Part shown: one piece after another, positions 41,870 through 51,870 of the stretch
Layout: every line of letters begins with the position of its first letter
How positions within the stretch are numbered: the stretch's first letter is position 1
Origin: Pseudorhodoferax aquiterrae
Lineage (GTDB): Bacteria > Pseudomonadota > Gammaproteobacteria > Burkholderiales > Burkholderiaceae_C
Length of the DNA: 64,000 bases
Assembly: GCF_014652235.1 (NCBI RefSeq)
Contig: NZ_BMYK01000023.1
Span: 46,196 to 110,195 of the forward strand
Direction: 5' to 3'
Translations under genes and position numbers: made by a program
The notes under the pieces: generated by a model
Told to the model about the DNA's origin: nothing
What the model saw: the letters and a program-made list of their open reading frames with translations, nothing else
Databases searched by the model: none

Positions 41870-42598
41870 TCAGCGCCGCGCCGCCACCAGCTTCATGCCC
41901 GGCATGAGTTCGGCCGCCAGTTCGGGCCGCTCCAGCGCGTAGTCCAGGTTCATGCGCGCGATCTCCACATGCTCCTCGCCCAGGGCCTGGGCGCGGTAGC
42001 CCTGGCCCTTCTCGATCGCCTGCACCATGGCGTGGTGCGTGCGGTGGGCCTGCTGCATCCATTGCTGGCCCTCCTGCATGGAGGACTGCATGGGCAGCAT
42101 GGCACTGGGCGCGGCGAAGGGCTGGCTGTCCAGCAGATCCATGATGCGCTTGACGGCCGCGTTGCCGCAGCCCTCCACCACCAGCCGGTGGAAGCGGTCG
42201 TTCATCTCCACATAGGCCGCGTAGTCGTCCAGCTCCATGGTGGGCTTGTTGACGGCCTTGTCGCCCTCGTCCAGGCAGTCGTGCAGCTCGCGCAGCAGCT
42301 GGCGCGGCGCGCCGTCTTCGGCCAGCAGGCGCAGCGCCAGCCCCTCGATCACGCCGCGCACGCGGATCGCGTCGGCGATCTCCTGCGAAGTGAAGCGCCG
42401 CATCTGGTAGCCGCCGGCCGGAGAGGGCTCGATCAGCCCCTCGTGCTCCAGGCTGGCCAGCGCGAGGCGCACGGGCGTGCGCGAGGCATTCAGTTTCTCG
42501 GCCAGGGGAATCTCGGCCAGGCGCTCGCCCGGGCCGAATTCGCCCTTCAGGATCATGTCGCGCAGCTGCACGAGCACGCGGGATTGTTGGGAGTCCAT
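41870..42598 (-). CDS. GntR-family regulator with FCD domain
   Basis: A 242-residue regulator. The winged HTH reads VLVQLRDMILKGEFGPGERLAEIPLAEKLNASRTPVRLALASLEHEGLI, and the C-terminal FCD ligand domain contains VIEGLALRLLAE, DRFHRLVVEGCGN and a final HHAMVQAIEKG helix. FCD members sense organic acids or pathway intermediates and usually repress. The start at 42598 gives the standard N-terminus; longer frames cross the operator. It is divergent from the Rieske operon, and TTGCATGCAA sites sit before both genes, so it most likely represses itself and that operon. Confidence 0.92.
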   Translation of the reverse strand: MDSQQSRVLVQLRDMILKGEFGPGERLAEIPLAEKLNASRTPVRLALASLEHEGLIEPSPAGGYQMRRFTSQEIADAIRVRGVIEGLALRLLAEDGAPRQLLRELHDCLDEGDKAVNKPTMELDDYAAYVEMNDRFHRLVVEGCGNAAVKRIMDLLDSQPFAAPSAMLPMQSSMQEGQQWMQQAHRTHHAMVQAIEKGQGYRAQALGEEHVEIARMNLDYALERPELAAELMPGMKLVAARR

Positions 42599-42609
42599 GA
42601 GGGGCCTCG

Positions 42610-42619
42610 TTGCATGCAA
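42610..42619. promoter_or_regulatory. GntR operator at the regulator gene (TTGCATGCAA)
   Basis: A perfect 10-base palindrome lies 11 bases before the regulator start and about 14 bases after a TACAAT -10 on the minus strand (42633-42638), where it would block transcription. Confidence 0.65.
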
Positions 42620-42632
42620 GTTTCCGCCAGGG

Positions 42633-42638
42633 ATTGTA
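42633..42638 (-). promoter_or_regulatory. Candidate -10 of the GntR gene (TACAAT)
   Basis: This hexamer matches five of six consensus bases. No convincing -35 was found at 16-18 bases spacing. Confidence 0.4.
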
Positions 42639-42685
42639 GGAGTCGGCTTCGATGCACGCAGCACCAGGCTGTTTGGCCCGATTTC

Positions 42686-42693
42686 TGCATGCA
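42686..42693. promoter_or_regulatory. Third partial copy of the GntR palindrome (TGCATGCA)
   Basis: The core matches the two full sites but lacks the outer T and A. It may be an auxiliary site between the divergent promoters. Confidence 0.4.
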
Positions 42694-42795
42694 TAGATTT
42701 CAAAATGCAAGAGAGCAAACGCGCACGCACCACTTTGACGCAACGCAAACCCTGCCTTCCGCCCCAAAACCCGAGCAATCCAGTGTGACAAGGCT

Positions 42796-42823
42796 TTGAC
42801 GCAGATCAGATCATGCAGACAAT
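42796..42823 (+). promoter_or_regulatory. Predicted promoter of the Rieske operon
   Basis: TTGACG (42796-42801, five of six) and GACAAT (42818-42823, four of six) are spaced by 16 bases. The operator TTGCATGCAA begins eight bases later, at the expected transcription start. Confidence 0.5.
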
Positions 42824-42831
42824 GAATCCCA

Positions 42832-42841
42832 TTGCATGCAA
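42832..42841. promoter_or_regulatory. GntR operator at the Rieske operon (TTGCATGCAA)
   Basis: Identical to the site before the regulator gene. It overlaps the predicted transcription start and lies 38 bases before the Rieske start codon. Confidence 0.68.
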
Positions 42842-42879
42842 CGGCGTGCAGACCTGAACTCACCCCTGGAGCCCCCACG

Positions 42880-44205
42880 ATGATCAGCGCCGAACAGAAC
42901 GACTTCATGACCCGCGTCGGCCGCGGCACGCCGGCCGGCACCCTGCTGCGCAAGTACTGGCAGCCCGTGGCCTTGTCCGAGGAACTGCGCGGACCGCGCC
43001 CGCTCAAGCCCGTGCAGCTCATGGGCCAGCACTTCGTGCTGTTCCGCGACGAAACGGGCCGCCTCGGCCTGCTGGACCGCGACTGCCCGCACCGCGGTGC
43101 CGACCTGGCCTATGGCCGGCTGGAGAACGGCGGCCTGCGCTGCGCCTTCCATGGCTGGCTGTTCGACGCCAGCGGCCAGTGCCTGGAGACGCCGGCGGAG
43201 CCCGCCGGCAGCAAGCTCTGCACGCGCATCCGGCAGGGCGCTTATCCGGTGGTGGAGAAGAGCGGCATCGTGTTCGCCTACATCGGCGAGGGCGAGCCGC
43301 CGGCCTTTCCCGATTTCGACTGCTTCGTCGCGCCCGACAGCCACACCTTCGCGTTCAAGGGCCTGTGGGAATGCAACTGGCTGCAGGCGCTGGAGGTGGG
43401 CATGGACCCGGCCCACGCCTCCTTCCTGCACCGCTTCTACGAGGACGAAGACACGGCGGAGAGCTACGGCAAACAGTTCCGCGGCGCCTCGGCCGACTCC
43501 GACATGGCCATCACCCAGGTGCTGCGCGAGTACGACCGCCCCGAGATCCGCGCCGAGGCCGCGCCCTACGGCATGCGCCTGACCACGCTGCGCACGCTCT
43601 CGCCCGAACAGACGCACGTGCGCGTGACCAACGTGGTGTTCCCGCAGGCCTTCGTGATCCCCATGAGCACGGAGATGACGATCTCGCAGTGGCACGTGCC
43701 CGTGGACGACCACAGCTGCTACTGGTACGCGATCTTCACGAGCTTCACGGGCCCGGTGGACAAGGCGCAGATGCGCGCGCAGCGCCTGGAAACCATCGAC
43801 CTGCCCGACTACACCTCGCGCAAGAACAAGCGCAACCAGTACGGCTACAGCGCCGAGGAACAGCGCACCAAGACCTACACGGGCATGGGCGAGGACATCA
43901 ACGTGCACGACCAGTGGGCCTGCGAATCCATGGGCAGCATCCAGGACCGCACGCGCGAGCACCTGGGCACGACGGACAAAGGCATCATGCTGTACCGGCG
44001 CCAGCTCGTGAAGGCGATCGAGGCGGCCCAGGCCGGCGAGGCCGTGCCCATGCACCCGACTGCAGAGCAAGCCGGCAGCTTCACCGGCCCGCCGTCCATC
44101 GACGGCGTGGCCGCGGCGGACAAGACCGACAGCTACTGCCTCGACGCCGACCTGGCGCGCCGCCAGGGCTCCGACTGGGCCGCGGCCCGCCTGGTGGCGG
44201 CCTGA
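42880..44205 (+). CDS. Rieske non-heme iron oxygenase, alpha subunit
   Basis: A 441-residue oxygenase of the phthalate-dioxygenase/vanillate-demethylase-like group. The Rieske cluster ligands are Cys69, His71, Cys88 and His91 (CPHRGAD and CAFHGW). The mononuclear iron site lies in NWLQALEVGMDPAHASFLH, with His179 and His184 and the bridging acid nearby. The start ATG 42880 follows TGGAG; an upstream TTG-initiated frame crosses the operator and is rejected. It should take electrons from the ferredoxin and reductase genes two and three positions downstream. The gene ends one base before the GS-like gene. The substrate is unknown; with the ligase partner, an amine or glutamyl-amide is likely. 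Confidence 0.92.
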   Translation: MISAEQNDFMTRVGRGTPAGTLLRKYWQPVALSEELRGPRPLKPVQLMGQHFVLFRDETGRLGLLDRDCPHRGADLAYGRLENGGLRCAFHGWLFDASGQCLETPAEPAGSKLCTRIRQGAYPVVEKSGIVFAYIGEGEPPAFPDFDCFVAPDSHTFAFKGLWECNWLQALEVGMDPAHASFLHRFYEDEDTAESYGKQFRGASADSDMAITQVLREYDRPEIRAEAAPYGMRLTTLRTLSPEQTHVRVTNVVFPQAFVIPMSTEMTISQWHVPVDDHSCYWYAIFTSFTGPVDKAQMRAQRLETIDLPDYTSRKNKRNQYGYSAEEQRTKTYTGMGEDINVHDQWACESMGSIQDRTREHLGTTDKGIMLYRRQLVKAIEAAQAGEAVPMHPTAEQAGSFTGPPSIDGVAAADKTDSYCLDADLARRQGSDWAAARLVAA

Positions 44206-44206
44206 C

Positions 44207-45655
44207 ATGAGCAGCTTTGCCGAACGCTTCGGCCTGTGGAGCGCCGACCAACAGGCCCAGGCCGCCGAGATCGTCGCCCGCATCGACGCGGGCGAACTCG
44301 ACGTGCTGCGCTTCGCCTGGCCCGACCAGCACGGCGTGCTGCGCGGCAAGACGCTGGTGGCTGCGGCCGCGCGCGGCGCCCTGGCCAGCGGCATCAACCT
44401 CACGACCACGCTGCTGGCCAAGGACACCTCGCACCGCTCGGTGTTCCCGGTGTTCTCGGCCGGCGGCGGCTTCGCGCTCGAAGGCCTGCAGGGCGGGGCC
44501 GACTTCACGGTGCTGCCCGACCCGGCCACCTTCCGCATGCTGCCCTGGGCGCCGCGCACGGGCTGGGTGCTGTGCGACGCCTACATGAAGGACGGCCAGG
44601 CCTGCCCCTTCGCCACGCGCCGCATCCTGCAGCGCGCCATCGACCGCCTTGCGACGCGCGGCCTGGAGTTCGTGGCCGGCCTGGAGGTCGAGTTCCACGT
44701 GTTCAAGCTCGACCAGGCTCCGATGGCGCTCAGCGACGCGGGCCAGCCCGGCACGCCGCCCGCCGTCTCGCTGCTCACGCACGGCCACCAGTACCTGACC
44801 GAGCTGCGCTACGACCGCGTGGACGCGCTCATGGACCTGCTGCGCCAGCAGTTGCAGGCCCTGGGCCTGCCGTTGCACTCGCTGGAGATCGAGTTCGGCC
44901 CCAGCCAGTTCGAGCTCGTGTTCGGCCCGACCATGGGCCTGCTGCCGGCCGACACCATGGTGCTGCTGCGCAGCGCGATCAAGCAGATCTGCCAGCGCCA
45001 TGGCTACCACGCCACCTTCATGTGCCGGCCCAAGATCCCGAGCGTGATGTCCAGCGGCTGGCATCTGCACCAGTCGCTGCGCCACACCCAGGGTGGCGCC
45101 AACGCCTTCATGCCCGCGGTCGGCGGTGCCGATGCGCATCCGCTGAGCCCGCTCGGCATGCAGTACCTGGCCGGCCTCAAAGCCCATGCCGTCGGCGCCG
45201 CCGCACTGGCCAGCCCCACGCTGAACGGCTACCGGCGCTACCGGCCCTTCTCGCTCGCGCCCGACCGCGCGATCTGGGCCCAGGACAACCGCGGCGCCAT
45301 GCTGCGCGTGCTGGGCGCGCCCGGCGACACCGCTTCGCGCATCGAGAACCGCGTGGGCGAGCCCACGGCCAACCCCTACCTCTACCTGGCCTCGCAGATC
45401 TTCTCGGGCCTGGATGGCGTGGAGCAGGCCATGGACCCCGGCCCCTCGGCCGACGTGCCCTACGAAACGCCGGCCGAGCAACTGCCGCGCTCGCTCGACG
45501 CCGCTCTGGCCGCGCTGCAGGCCGATCCCGTGCTGGTCGAAGGCCTGGGCAAAGGCTTCGTCGACTACTACTGCCACATCAAGCAGGCCGAGATCGCCAG
45601 GTTCAACCTCGAAGTCACCGAGTGGGAACACCGCGAGTACTTCGATATGTTCTAG
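44207..45655 (+). CDS. Glutamine-synthetase-like gamma-glutamyl ligase
   Basis: A 482-residue type I GS-fold enzyme. Metal and substrate residues are present: Glu160/Glu162 (GLEVEFHVF), Glu227/Glu229 through Glu236 (SLEIEFGPSQFELVF), His286/His288 (GWHLHQS), DNRGAMLRV and RIENRVGEPTANPYLY. The RIENRVGEP form marks GS paralogs used in amine catabolism rather than ammonia assimilation. In aniline and isopropylamine degradation such enzymes make gamma-glutamyl amides before oxygenation. Sitting between a Rieske oxygenase and its ferredoxin, it probably ligates glutamate to the amine substrate. True glutamine synthesis is unlikely in this context. Confidence 0.9.
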   Translation: MSSFAERFGLWSADQQAQAAEIVARIDAGELDVLRFAWPDQHGVLRGKTLVAAAARGALASGINLTTTLLAKDTSHRSVFPVFSAGGGFALEGLQGGADFTVLPDPATFRMLPWAPRTGWVLCDAYMKDGQACPFATRRILQRAIDRLATRGLEFVAGLEVEFHVFKLDQAPMALSDAGQPGTPPAVSLLTHGHQYLTELRYDRVDALMDLLRQQLQALGLPLHSLEIEFGPSQFELVFGPTMGLLPADTMVLLRSAIKQICQRHGYHATFMCRPKIPSVMSSGWHLHQSLRHTQGGANAFMPAVGGADAHPLSPLGMQYLAGLKAHAVGAAALASPTLNGYRRYRPFSLAPDRAIWAQDNRGAMLRVLGAPGDTASRIENRVGEPTANPYLYLASQIFSGLDGVEQAMDPGPSADVPYETPAEQLPRSLDAALAALQADPVLVEGLGKGFVDYYCHIKQAEIARFNLEVTEWEHREYFDMF

Positions 45656-45665
45656 AAACAACGAC

Positions 45666-45989
45666 ATGCCCACCATCCACTACATCCTCAAGGACGGCAG
45701 CACGCGCAGTGTCGAGGCCAAGCCCGGCGCCAGCGTGATGGAGACCGCCATCCACCACAACATCCGCGGCATCGACGCCGAGTGCGGCGGCAGCTGCTCC
45801 TGCGCGACCTGCCATGTCTACGTGGACGAGGCTTTTCTCGGCAAGCTCACGCCGCCCGACGAGATGGAAGACGAGCTGCTGGACGGCACGGCCAGCGCGC
45901 GCGCGCCCAACAGCCGGCTGTCGTGCCAGATCCCGGTGACGGCGGACCTCGACGGCCTCACGGTGCGCGTGCCGGAGACGCAGGTCTGA
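45666..45989 (+). CDS. 2Fe-2S ferredoxin (adrenodoxin/putidaredoxin type)
   Basis: A 107-residue ferredoxin with cluster ligands Cys40, Cys46, Cys49 and Cys87 (C-x5-C-x2-C spacing) and an extra Cys44. ATCHVYVDEAF and DEMEDELLDGTASARAPNSRLSCQIPV are typical of the Fdx type that serves oxygenases or P450s. It should carry electrons from the FAD reductase, whose start overlaps its stop (TGATG), to the Rieske oxygenase at the front of the operon. The longer upstream frame belongs to a shadow of the GS-like gene. Confidence 0.95.
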   Translation: MPTIHYILKDGSTRSVEAKPGASVMETAIHHNIRGIDAECGGSCSCATCHVYVDEAFLGKLTPPDEMEDELLDGTASARAPNSRLSCQIPVTADLDGLTVRVPETQV

Positions 45990-47245
45990 TGGCGGATGCG
46001 CTCGTCATCGTCGGTGCGTCGTACGCGGGCGTGCAGCTCGCGGCGTCCGCGCGCGAACTGGGCTTCGACGCGCCCATCGTGCTGCTCGGCGACGAGGTGC
46101 ATGCGCCTTACCAGCGCCCGCCGCTGTCCAAGGGCCTGCTGACCGGCAAGACGGCCGTGGACCAGCTCGCGCTGCGCGGGCCCGGCTTCTTCGCGGAACA
46201 GAAGATCGAACTGCGCCTCGCCACGCGCGCCACCGCGCTCGACCTCGCGGCCCGGCGCGTGCAGCTGGCCGATGGCAGCCACCTGGACTATGGCTGGCTC
46301 GCGCTGACCACCGGCGCGCGCTGCCGGCCGTTGCGCGTGCCCGGCGCTGCGCTGCAAGGCGTGCACGAACTGCGCACGCTGGACGACGCGCTGGCCGTGC
46401 ACGGCGCCGTTTCGGGCGCCCGCGCCGGCACGCGCGCCTGCGTGGTCGGTGGCGGCTTCATCGGCCTGGAAGTCGCGGCCGCGCTGACGGCCGCCGGTGC
46501 CCAGGTCACCGTGCTCGAAGGCCAGACGCGCCTGCTCGCGCGCAGCTTCCCGCCCGCCATGTCGGATTACGTGGCCCAGGCGCACCGCCAACGCGGCGTG
46601 GCGCTGGAACTGGGCCGGGGCGTCGAGGCGCTGCTGGGCAACGCCGCTGGCCATGTCGAGTCGGTCCTGCTCGACGACGGCCGCACGCTCCCCTGCGACC
46701 TCGTCGTGCTCGGCATCGGCGTGCTGCCCAACGTGGAGCTGGCCGAGGCCGCCGGCATCGCCTGCGCGGGGGGCATCCTCGTCGACGGCTGCGGCCGCAC
46801 CAGCGCGCCGAACGTGCTGGCCGCAGGTGACGTCGCCAACATGGAACTGCCGCATCTGCCCGGTGATCTTGGCCGCCTGCGCCTCGAATCCATCCAGGCC
46901 GCCAACGACGGCGCGCGCGCCGCGGCCTCGGTGCTGGTCGGCCAACCGCAGCCGCTCACGGCCGTGCCCTGGTTCTGGAGCGAGCAGCACGACCTCAAGC
47001 TGCAAATGGCGGGCATCCCAGCCCACGGCGACCCCACCGTGCTGCGCGGCGACATGGCCAGCGATCGCTTCACGCTGTTCTACTTGCGCGATGGCGCGGT
47101 GGTGGCGGCGCACACGGTCAACCGGCCGGCCGAACACATGCTGGCGCGCAAGCTGATCGCCAACGCGGCACAGATCCCAGCAGAGGTTCTGGCCGACCCC
47201 GCGGCCGATCTCAAACCCTTTTCCATCCCCCAGCCCCGCGGCTGA
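45989..47245 (+). CDS. FAD-dependent ferredoxin reductase
   Basis: A 418-residue NAD(P)H:ferredoxin reductase of the BphA4/putidaredoxin-reductase group. FAD binds at IVGASYAGVQLAASARELG, NAD at CVVGGGFIGLEVAAALTAAG, and the second FAD motif is VLAAGDVAN. A C-terminal Reductase_C domain contains PWFWSEQHDLKLQMAG. It completes a three-component oxygenase: reductase, ferredoxin, Rieske protein. The start codon shares bases with the ferredoxin stop. The next gene, an ABC binding protein, begins 24 bases after it, so uptake and oxidation are made from one message. Confidence 0.93.
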   Translation: MADALVIVGASYAGVQLAASARELGFDAPIVLLGDEVHAPYQRPPLSKGLLTGKTAVDQLALRGPGFFAEQKIELRLATRATALDLAARRVQLADGSHLDYGWLALTTGARCRPLRVPGAALQGVHELRTLDDALAVHGAVSGARAGTRACVVGGGFIGLEVAAALTAAGAQVTVLEGQTRLLARSFPPAMSDYVAQAHRQRGVALELGRGVEALLGNAAGHVESVLLDDGRTLPCDLVVLGIGVLPNVELAEAAGIACAGGILVDGCGRTSAPNVLAAGDVANMELPHLPGDLGRLRLESIQAANDGARAAASVLVGQPQPLTAVPWFWSEQHDLKLQMAGIPAHGDPTVLRGDMASDRFTLFYLRDGAVVAAHTVNRPAEHMLARKLIANAAQIPAEVLADPAADLKPFSIPQPRG

Positions 47246-47269
47246 TCCTTCCCCACGGAGTTCCCCACG

Positions 47270-48457
47270 ATGACGATGACCAAACGCTCCCTCCTCGCCG
47301 CCTCCGCCATGGCGGCGCTGGCTTGCATCGCCGGTGCCGCGCACGCCCAGGACGCACTCAAGATCGGCCTGATCGGCACCTACTCCGGGCCCTACGCGGA
47401 CTACGGCCGCCAGTTCGACGCCGGTGTGGCGCTCTACCTCAAGGAGCATGGCGGCAAGATCGCGGGCCGCACGGTGGAGATCGTCAAGAAGGACACGGCC
47501 GGCCCCGCGCCCGATGCCGCCAAGCGCATCGCGCAGGAACTCATCGTGCGCGACAAGGTGCAGATCCTCACGGGCCTGGACTTCAGCCCCAACGCCTACG
47601 CCGTGGCCGGCATCGCCACCCAGGCCAAGATCCCGACCGTGGTCATGAACGCCTCGTCCTCGGCGATCACGACGAGCTCGCCCTATGTGGCGCGCCTGTC
47701 GTTCACGGTGCAGCAGGTGTCCGACCCGATGGCGCGCTGGATGCTCAAGAACGGCACCAAGGAAGCCTACGTGGTCGTAGCCGACTACGCCTCGGGCACG
47801 GACGCGCTGACGGCCTTCAAGAAGGCCTTCGAGGAAGGTGGCGGCAAGGTCGTGGGCGAGCTGCGCACGCCCATGAACAACCCCGACTTCTCGGCCTACG
47901 TGCAGCGCATCAAGGACGCCAAGCCGCAGTCCGTGTTCTTCTTCTTCCCCTCGGGCGTGATGCCGCCGGCCTTCCTGAAGGTCTGGAAGGAGCGCGGCAT
48001 GGAAGAGGCCGGCATCAAGCTCTACGCCACGGGCGAGGCCACCGACGACAGCTACCTGGACGCCACGGGCGACGTGGCCCTGGGCCTCGTCACGAGCCAC
48101 CACTACTCCTACGGCCACCCCTCGGCCAAGAACCAGAAGTTCGTGAAGGATTTCGAGGCCCAGTTCGGCAGCGCGATGCGCCCGAGCTACTTCGCCGTGA
48201 CGGCCTACGACGCCATGGCCGCGATCGACCTCGCGCTCAAGAAGACCGGCGGCGATGCGAGCGGCGACAAGCTCATGGGTGCGCTCAAGGGCCTGGCGTT
48301 CGAGAGCCCGCGCGGCCCCATCGAGATCGACGCCACCACGCGCGACATCGTGCAGACCGTCTACATCCGCAAGACCGAGAAAGTGAACGGCAAGCTCGTG
48401 AACGTGGAGTTCGACAAGTTCGACCGCGTGAAGGACCCGGCCAAGGAAGCGAAGTAA
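47270..48457 (+). CDS. Branched-chain-amino-acid-type (HAAT) ABC substrate-binding protein 1
   Basis: A 395-residue periplasmic receptor of the Leu/Ile/Val-binding family. The signal peptide ends GAAHA, and the mature start LKIGLIGTYSGPYADYGRQFDAGVALYL is typical. Two lobes run to residue 395, with the family KTGGDASGDKLMGALKGLAFESPRGP near the end. HAAT receptors in catabolic operons bind amides, urea or aromatic acids as well as amino acids. It is the fifth gene of the operon and directly precedes the membrane components. Confidence 0.92.
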   Translation: MTMTKRSLLAASAMAALACIAGAAHAQDALKIGLIGTYSGPYADYGRQFDAGVALYLKEHGGKIAGRTVEIVKKDTAGPAPDAAKRIAQELIVRDKVQILTGLDFSPNAYAVAGIATQAKIPTVVMNASSSAITTSSPYVARLSFTVQQVSDPMARWMLKNGTKEAYVVVADYASGTDALTAFKKAFEEGGGKVVGELRTPMNNPDFSAYVQRIKDAKPQSVFFFFPSGVMPPAFLKVWKERGMEEAGIKLYATGEATDDSYLDATGDVALGLVTSHHYSYGHPSAKNQKFVKDFEAQFGSAMRPSYFAVTAYDAMAAIDLALKKTGGDASGDKLMGALKGLAFESPRGPIEIDATTRDIVQTVYIRKTEKVNGKLVNVEFDKFDRVKDPAKEAK

Positions 48458-48535
48458 GGCCTAAGCGCGCGCCAAGGCGCTGAACCCGGCACGTGGCACC
48501 CGCGGTGGTGCTGCGTGCCCCGCATCGGGAATCCA

Positions 48536-49396
48536 ATGGGAATCGTCCTTTTCGACGGGGTGGCCTACGGCATGCTCCTGTTCCTCATGGCGGTGGGCCT
48601 GTCCATCACCATGGGCTTGATGAACTTCGTCAACCTCGCGCACGGCAGCTTCGCGGTGGTGGGCGGCTACACGGCCGCGGTGCTCATGAACCAGGCGGGC
48701 CTCAACTACTGGGGCGCGCTCGCGGCGGCCTTCGTGGCGGCGGCGCTGCTGGGCGCGGTGCTGGAGCTGGTGTTCTACCGGCGCCTGTACCGCGCGCACC
48801 CGCTGGACCAGGTGCTGTTGTCCATCGGCGTGGTGTTCGTGTCGATCGCCGCGCTGACCTACTTCTTCGGCCCGACCATGCTGCCGTTCCACCTGCCGCC
48901 CGCGCTGCAAGGCCAGTTCGGCATCGCCGGCCTGGAGCTGAGCCGCTACCGCGCCTTCCTGATCGTCTGCGGCGTGGCCGTGCTGGTGCTGCTGATGCTG
49001 GCCATGGGCCGCACGCGCTACGGCGCCATGGTGCGCGCCGCGGTGGACAACCAGCGCGTGGCGGGCGGCACCGGCATCCATGTGCAGCGGCTGTTCTTCC
49101 TGACCTTCTCGCTGGGCTGCGGCCTGGCCGGCCTGGGCGGCGCGCTGAGCCTGGGCATGCTGGGCCTGGAGCCCTCGTTCCCGCTCAAGTACATGGTGTA
49201 CTTTTTGATCGTGGTCTGCGTGGGCGGGGCCGGCACCATCACCGGGCCCTTCATCGCCGCGCTGCTGGTCGGCATCGTCGACGTGGCCGGCAAGTACTAC
49301 CTGCCCGAGGCTGGCGCCTTCCTGATCTACGTGTTCATGATCGCCATGCTGCTGCTGCGGCCCAACGGCATCGTCCCCAAGAAGGGCATTGCATGA
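48536..49396 (+). CDS. HAAT ABC permease (LivH type)
   Basis: A 286-residue inner-membrane protein with about eight helices; the family pattern is SITMGLMNFVNLAHGSFAVVGGYTAAVL near the start and GGAGTITGPFIAALLVGIVD toward the end. ATG 48536 is preferred over the GTG at 48515, because it places the first helix correctly and the upstream residues PRIGNP look non-coding. It is coupled to the LivM-type permease by ATGA. Together they form the channel for the operon importer. Confidence 0.92.
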   Translation: MGIVLFDGVAYGMLLFLMAVGLSITMGLMNFVNLAHGSFAVVGGYTAAVLMNQAGLNYWGALAAAFVAAALLGAVLELVFYRRLYRAHPLDQVLLSIGVVFVSIAALTYFFGPTMLPFHLPPALQGQFGIAGLELSRYRAFLIVCGVAVLVLLMLAMGRTRYGAMVRAAVDNQRVAGGTGIHVQRLFFLTFSLGCGLAGLGGALSLGMLGLEPSFPLKYMVYFLIVVCVGGAGTITGPFIAALLVGIVDVAGKYYLPEAGAFLIYVFMIAMLLLRPNGIVPKKGIA

Positions 49397-50354
49397 AACC
49401 CGTCATCCTGAGCCCGGGCCAGCTGCGCGCGGCCGAGGTCCTGTTCTGGCTCGCGCTGGCGTCCAGCTTCTTCCTCGCGCCCAACCATCTCACGCTGCTC
49501 TCGCAGGTGCTGGTCTTCGGCCTGTTCGCCGTGGCGCTGGACATGGCGCTGGGCTACGCCGGCATCCTGACCGTGGGCCATGCGGCCTTCTTCGGTGCGG
49601 GCGCCTACACGGCGGGCCTGCTGGCCAAGCACGGCTGGGGCGAACCCTTCAGCGGCCTGCTGGCCGCGCTGCTCGTGGCCGGCGCGCTGGGCTATGCGCT
49701 GAGCTATTTGATCGTGCGCGGTGCCGACCTCACGCGGCTCATGATCACCATCGGCGTGTGCGTGCTGCTGTACGAACTCGCGAACCGGCTCTCGTCCATC
49801 ACGGGCGGCAGCGACGGGCTGCAGGGCATGAACGTGTCGCCCGTGTTCGGCGTGTTCGAGTTCGACCTGTTCGGCCAAACCGCCTTCCTCTACGCCTTCG
49901 GCGTGGTGCTCGCCATGTTCGGGCTCGTGCGTCTGGTGCTGCGCTCGCCCTTCGGTCTGGCGCTGCGCGGCATCCACGACAACCGCAAGCGCATGCTGGC
50001 CATCGGCTCGCCCGTGGAGGCACGGCTGCGCATGGCCTACGGCTTCTCGGCCGCGGTGGCCGGCGTGGCCGGCGCGCTGCTGGCACAGACCACGCAGTTC
50101 GTGGGCATCGAGTCCATCGGCTTCAACCGCTCGGCCGAGGTGCTGATCATCCTGGTGCTGGGCGGCACGGGCCGGCTGTACGGCGGGCTGGTCGGCGCCA
50201 TCGTCTACATGCTGGTGCACGACTGGTTCGCCGACATGAACCCCGAGTACTGGATGTTCTGGCTCGGCATCTTCATGATCGCGGCCGTCATGCTGGGGCG
50301 CGGCGGCATCATGGGCGCGCTGTCGCGCCGCATCCGCACCAAGGAGCATTCGGC

Positions 50355-50358
<4 letters not shown>
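49393..50358 (+). CDS. HAAT ABC permease (LivM type)
   Basis: A 321-residue membrane subunit with FAVALDMALGYAGILTVGHAAFFGAGAYTAGLL, GLALRGIHDNRKRMLAIG (the EAA-like coupling region) and GGTGRLYGGLVGAIVYMLV. It starts on the LivH-type stop (ATGA) and is followed, again by ATGA, by the ATPase. A charged C-terminus (RRIRTKEHSA) faces the cytoplasm. It pairs with the LivH-type protein. Confidence 0.92.
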
Positions 50359-51840
<1,482 letters not shown>

Positions 51841-51870
51841 CGCAGCCCACCCTTTCCAAGGAGTCCCCCA

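Noticed and set aside
44207..45655. Housekeeping glutamine synthetase (glnA)
   Set aside because: It sits inside an oxygenase operon and has the RIENRVGEP variant of the GS signature, which is typical of amine-catabolic paralogs.
45818..48118. A 766-codon open frame on the - strand across the ferredoxin reductase and receptor 1
   Set aside because: It covers well-supported genes on the other strand and shows only shadow composition (His/Arg/Val/Gly repeats) with no domain.
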